Positions 61,625 to 64,000 of a DNA stretch of 64,000 nucleotides are shown here, one piece after another; positions within the stretch are counted from its first letter, which is position 1, and each line of letters begins with the position of its first letter. The stretch comes from Streptomyces sp. NBC_00289 (GTDB taxonomy: Bacteria > Actinomycetota > Actinomycetes > Streptomycetales > Streptomycetaceae). The stretch spans positions 6,014,001 to 6,078,000 of the forward strand of contig NZ_CP108046.1 in assembly GCF_041435115.1 (NCBI RefSeq). Reading direction: 5' to 3'. The translations under genes were made by a program, and so were the position numbers. The notes under the pieces are model-generated. The model ran no database searches, was not told where the DNA came from, and saw nothing but the letters and a program-made list of their open reading frames with translations.

Positions 61625-63268
61625 CTACCAGCGGTAGGGCTTGTACACGTCCATGCACTTGTCCTTCTCGGCGCCGTTGATGGCGTCGGCGTTGCTGGGC
61701 AGGTCGCCCGCCTCGGGCGCCGCCTGCTTCGGGTACGTCGTCCCGGTGCGCCAGTCGGCTCCCACGACGAGCGTGACCCCGGAGACGTCGGTCGACTTCT
61801 TCACCGAACTCAGCGGAATCTTCAGCGACTTGGCGACCGCCTGGGCGTCGCCCTCCAACTCGGCGCTCGGGTAGCGGACGACGGTTTCGTCCTCGGACAG
61901 CCCGGCCGTGGTGTCCGTCGCCGCCCTCGTGAAGCCCTTCTCCGCCAGCCGCTGGGCGAGCTCCCTCGCGCGGCCGGAGACCGGGCCGAGCGTGGAGGTG
62001 GCGGTGGCGTTCCGCACCGCCACGCCGATCTCGCCGTCCGCCGCGGCCGGGTCCTCGGACACCTTCTCCTTGTCCGAGCCCTTCGCGTCCTTCGCGTCCG
62101 AGGCCTTGCCCTTGTCGTCGAAGGACACGTCGTCGCGGAGCATCTCCCACACCTTCTCGGCGTTGGCTCCGTCCGGCACCACGTGGTTGATGTTCTCGCT
62201 GTCCTCGACGACCGGCATGGTCGTCATCGTGATGCGGTCCGTCGGCACCGTCTTCAGCTGCATGCCCAGGTCGAAGAGCTTCTTGACCGTGCCGATCTCC
62301 TCGGAGACCGTCAGGGACTTCGTGGCCGACTCGGCCAGGTTCATCAGCCGGCCGGTGTCGGTGAAGACGTTCTGGCTCTTCAGCGTGCGGATCATCGAGT
62401 TCATGTACATGTGCTGGGCCCTGGCCCGCAACAGGTCGCTGCCCCAGGCGTGCCGGGTGCGCAGCCACTGCAGGGCCTGCTTGCCCTGGACCTTCTTCGA
62501 GCCCTTCGTCAGCTTCAGACCGGAGCCGCCGGACACGCCGGGCAGCGGGCGGTCCCACACGTTCTGGTTGACGCAGACCTCGACCCCGCCGATCGCGTCC
62601 GCCATGCTCACCACGCCGGCGAAGTCGATCGTCATCCAGTGGTCGATGTAGACCCCGGTGAGGTTCTCCCAGGTGGCCAGCGTGCAGCCGGCGCCGCCGC
62701 GGCCCAGCGACTCGTTGATGATCCGGTTGGTCGCCGGATACGTGTCGCCCGTCTTCGGGTCCGTGCACTTCGGGATGTCGACCCGGGTGTCGCGCGGAAT
62801 GCTCACCACGGCGGCGCTCTTGCGGTCCGCGGACAGATGGATGAGCATCTGTACGTCGCCCAACGGCGGGCTGTTCCGGTCGTTCTTGCCGCCGCCCAGC
62901 GCCACGTTCGCGTCGGAGGCGCGGCTGTCGGAGCCGATCAGCAGGATGTTGACGGGGGTCTGCCCGGCGGCGTTCGCGCCCGTCTTGCGGGCCTTGGAGT
63001 CGCCGCTGCTGCGCTGGCCCTTCTCGATGTTGCTGTTCAGGTGCTGGTAGTAGAGGTATCCGGCGCCGGCCGTGCCGAGTATCAGGACGGCCAGTGTCGA
63101 CGCGGACCATCTGAGGACCCGGTGTTTACGGCGCGGCGCCACCCGGCGTCTGCCGTGCCTGCCGTCGCCCCCGCCCTCACCACCCGCGCCGCCGCTTCGC
63201 CGTACGGGTTCTCGACCGTGCCGAACGCCTTGGCGCGTCCCTTCCCCCTGCACACTGTTCTGCGTCAC
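61625..63268 (-). CDS. LytR-CpsA-Psr family protein 3 with LytR_C domain
   Basis: A 547-residue protein with a charged N-terminus of about 50 residues, a membrane helix at about 55-75 (VLRWSASTLAVLILGTAGAG), an LCP domain (NILLIGSDSR, VQMLIHLSAD, VSIPRDTRVDIP, RIINESLGRGG, WLRTRHAW) and a C-terminal LytR_C domain after an acidic Lys/Asp linker. The LCP part has extra cysteine pairs (KCTDP, GCTLA, VCVNQ). The GTG beginning MTQNSVQGEG is chosen: GGAGG is nine bases upstream. An upstream extension to 63322 runs into the terminator. Confidence 0.93.
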   Translation of the reverse strand: MTQNSVQGEGTRQGVRHGREPVRRSGGAGGEGGGDGRHGRRRVAPRRKHRVLRWSASTLAVLILGTAGAGYLYYQHLNSNIEKGQRSSGDSKARKTGANAAGQTPVNILLIGSDSRASDANVALGGGKNDRNSPPLGDVQMLIHLSADRKSAAVVSIPRDTRVDIPKCTDPKTGDTYPATNRIINESLGRGGAGCTLATWENLTGVYIDHWMTIDFAGVVSMADAIGGVEVCVNQNVWDRPLPGVSGGSGLKLTKGSKKVQGKQALQWLRTRHAWGSDLLRARAQHMYMNSMIRTLKSQNVFTDTGRLMNLAESATKSLTVSEEIGTVKKLFDLGMQLKTVPTDRITMTTMPVVEDSENINHVVPDGANAEKVWEMLRDDVSFDDKGKASDAKDAKGSDKEKVSEDPAAADGEIGVAVRNATATSTLGPVSGRARELAQRLAEKGFTRAATDTTAGLSEDETVVRYPSAELEGDAQAVAKSLKIPLSSVKKSTDVSGVTLVVGADWRTGTTYPKQAAPEAGDLPSNADAINGAEKDKCMDVYKPYRW

Positions 63269-63328
63269 TTTCCCCGTCCTCCCCACCCCTGGTCGCGTCC
63301 GAAGACATGACCTCGCGCCCATGGAACA

Positions 63329-63364
63329 GGCCTGCCGTACGTTCTCTTAGACGTACGGCAGGCC
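63329..63364. terminator. Terminator hairpin between LCP genes 4 and 3
   Basis: A 14-bp perfect stem (63329-63342 with 63351-63364) with loop TCTCTTAG follows the leftward LCP gene 4 by 20 bases. Confidence 0.87.
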
Positions 63365-63384
63365 CGTCAGGTCACATCACGAAC

Positions 63385-64000
63385 TCAACTGGCGCACTTG
63401 ACCTCGTCAGCCGTGGACTTGTCCACGTCCGGCGCGTCCGACGTGGCGTTGAGCTTCACGCCGGCGCCCTTGAAGTCCTTGCCCAGGGTCAGTGTCATCG
63501 TCGGCAGGCCCTGGGAGTTGGTCACGCTCTCGCCCGCCTTCATCGCGGAGCCGGACAGCCCCAGGATGGCGGCGAGCCGCCGTGCCTGGTCCGCCTGGTC
63601 GGGAGCGTACTCGAGCCGCGTCTTCGACAGGGCCGCCTCCGCGTTGCCCGCGTTCTCCGACTTGGTCACGCCCTCGTCGTTCTGCAGCCAGGCCAGGGTC
63701 TCCTGCGCGCTGCCGGCCGCGGCACCGCCGTTGAGGATGCGCACCCGCACCTCGGAGGCGTCGGACTTGGTGCCCTTGAGCCGGGCCGCGATCGCGGCCT
63801 TCTCCTTCTTCTTCTGCGCCTTCACCGCGGTCAGGGACACATCGTCCTTGATCGTCTCGAACAGGGCGGGGGCCTTGGCCTCGTTGACGACGACCGTGGC
63901 CTTGACCTTCTCGGCCGGGTTGTCGAGCACCGGCACCGTGGTGAAGGACAGGTTCTTGGTGTCGAGCTTGCCCAGCTCCAGCCCCAGGTCCTTCAGCTTG
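63385..64000 (-). CDS. LytR-CpsA-Psr family protein 4, C-terminal part (cut by window edge)
   Basis: Only the last 204 residues lie in the window; the 5' part is beyond base 64000. Visible are the end of an LCP domain (KNLSFTTVPVLDNPAEKVKATVV) in the manner of protein 3, a Lys-rich linker and a LytR_C domain (VRVRILNGGAAAGSAQET), ending DKSTADEVKCAS with one cysteine. The similarity of arrangement to protein 3 (VPVLDN versus MPVVED at the same place) suggests tandem duplication. Frame is open to the edge. Confidence 0.88.
   Translation of the reverse strand, partial: KLKDLGLELGKLDTKNLSFTTVPVLDNPAEKVKATVVVNEAKAPALFETIKDDVSLTAVKAQKKKEKAAIAARLKGTKSDASEVRVRILNGGAAAGSAQETLAWLQNDEGVTKSENAGNAEAALSKTRLEYAPDQADQARRLAAILGLSGSAMKAGESVTNSQGLPTMTLTLGKDFKGAGVKLNATSDAPDVDKSTADEVKCAS

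Overview
The window is a high-GC, densely packed actinobacterial chromosome segment, almost certainly from a Streptomyces. The evidence is the bldA-type tRNA-Leu(UUA) at 3738-3821, a SigB-family sigma locus, WhiJ/AbaA-type regulators, many GTG starts, 4-bp overlaps, and gene content resembling the SCO3040-SCO3111 region of S. coelicolor as I remember it. No phage, insertion sequence, rRNA or CRISPR array was seen.

Layout. 1-8.4 kb: MacB/FtsX-like ABC exporter, bldA, pobA, a Bax-inhibitor-1 family protein and small unknown proteins. 8.4-14.6 kb: thiolase, acyltransferase-3 membrane protein, SGNH hydrolase (carrying the only in-frame TTA codon I found), cystathionine beta-synthase and a small membrane protein. 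14.6-20.5 kb: a quaternary-amine-type ABC importer operon facing away from an ammonia-lyase homologue without the MIO-forming Ala-Ser-Gly, coupled to an RpiR regulator. This is my best candidate for an undescribed pathway (possibly ergothioneine or another betaine). 20.5-23.8 kb: a membrane protein and a cassette of three roadblock proteins plus a DUF4388-like protein. 23.8-31.0 kb: a fold-III PLP decarboxylase divergent from the histidine-utilisation operon (hutU, M20 amidohydrolase, hutF, hutI). 31.0-36.8 kb: XRE/DUF397/ATPase triad, a lectin-bearing membrane protein, SigI-like sigma factor, STAS antagonist and anti-sigma kinase.

37-41.3 kb: four co-directional cell-surface genes, the outer two ending in sortase signals (LPQTG, LAETG). 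41.4-46.3 kb: POT peptide transporter, OmpR-type two-component system, GtrA protein. 46.5-50.7 kb: purK, purE, an M19 dipeptidase, and a second M19 protein that has lost all metal ligands. 50.7-55.6 kb: two VOC proteins divergent from a CGNR regulator, UDP-glucose 6-dehydrogenase, acyl-CoA dehydrogenase, Cys/Met-rich Csp-like copper protein. 55.6-64 kb: M48 peptidase whose zinc-ribbon N-terminus lacks a normal start codon, four LytR-CpsA-Psr proteins (the last cut by the window edge), a hotdog thioesterase and a GT2 glycosyltransferase, pointing to cell-wall glycopolymer assembly.

Most convergent gene pairs are separated by long perfect hairpins read here as bidirectional terminators. Starts were chosen from Shine-Dalgarno sequences, overlaps and family length. 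Functions come from motif recognition by eye, not from database searches.
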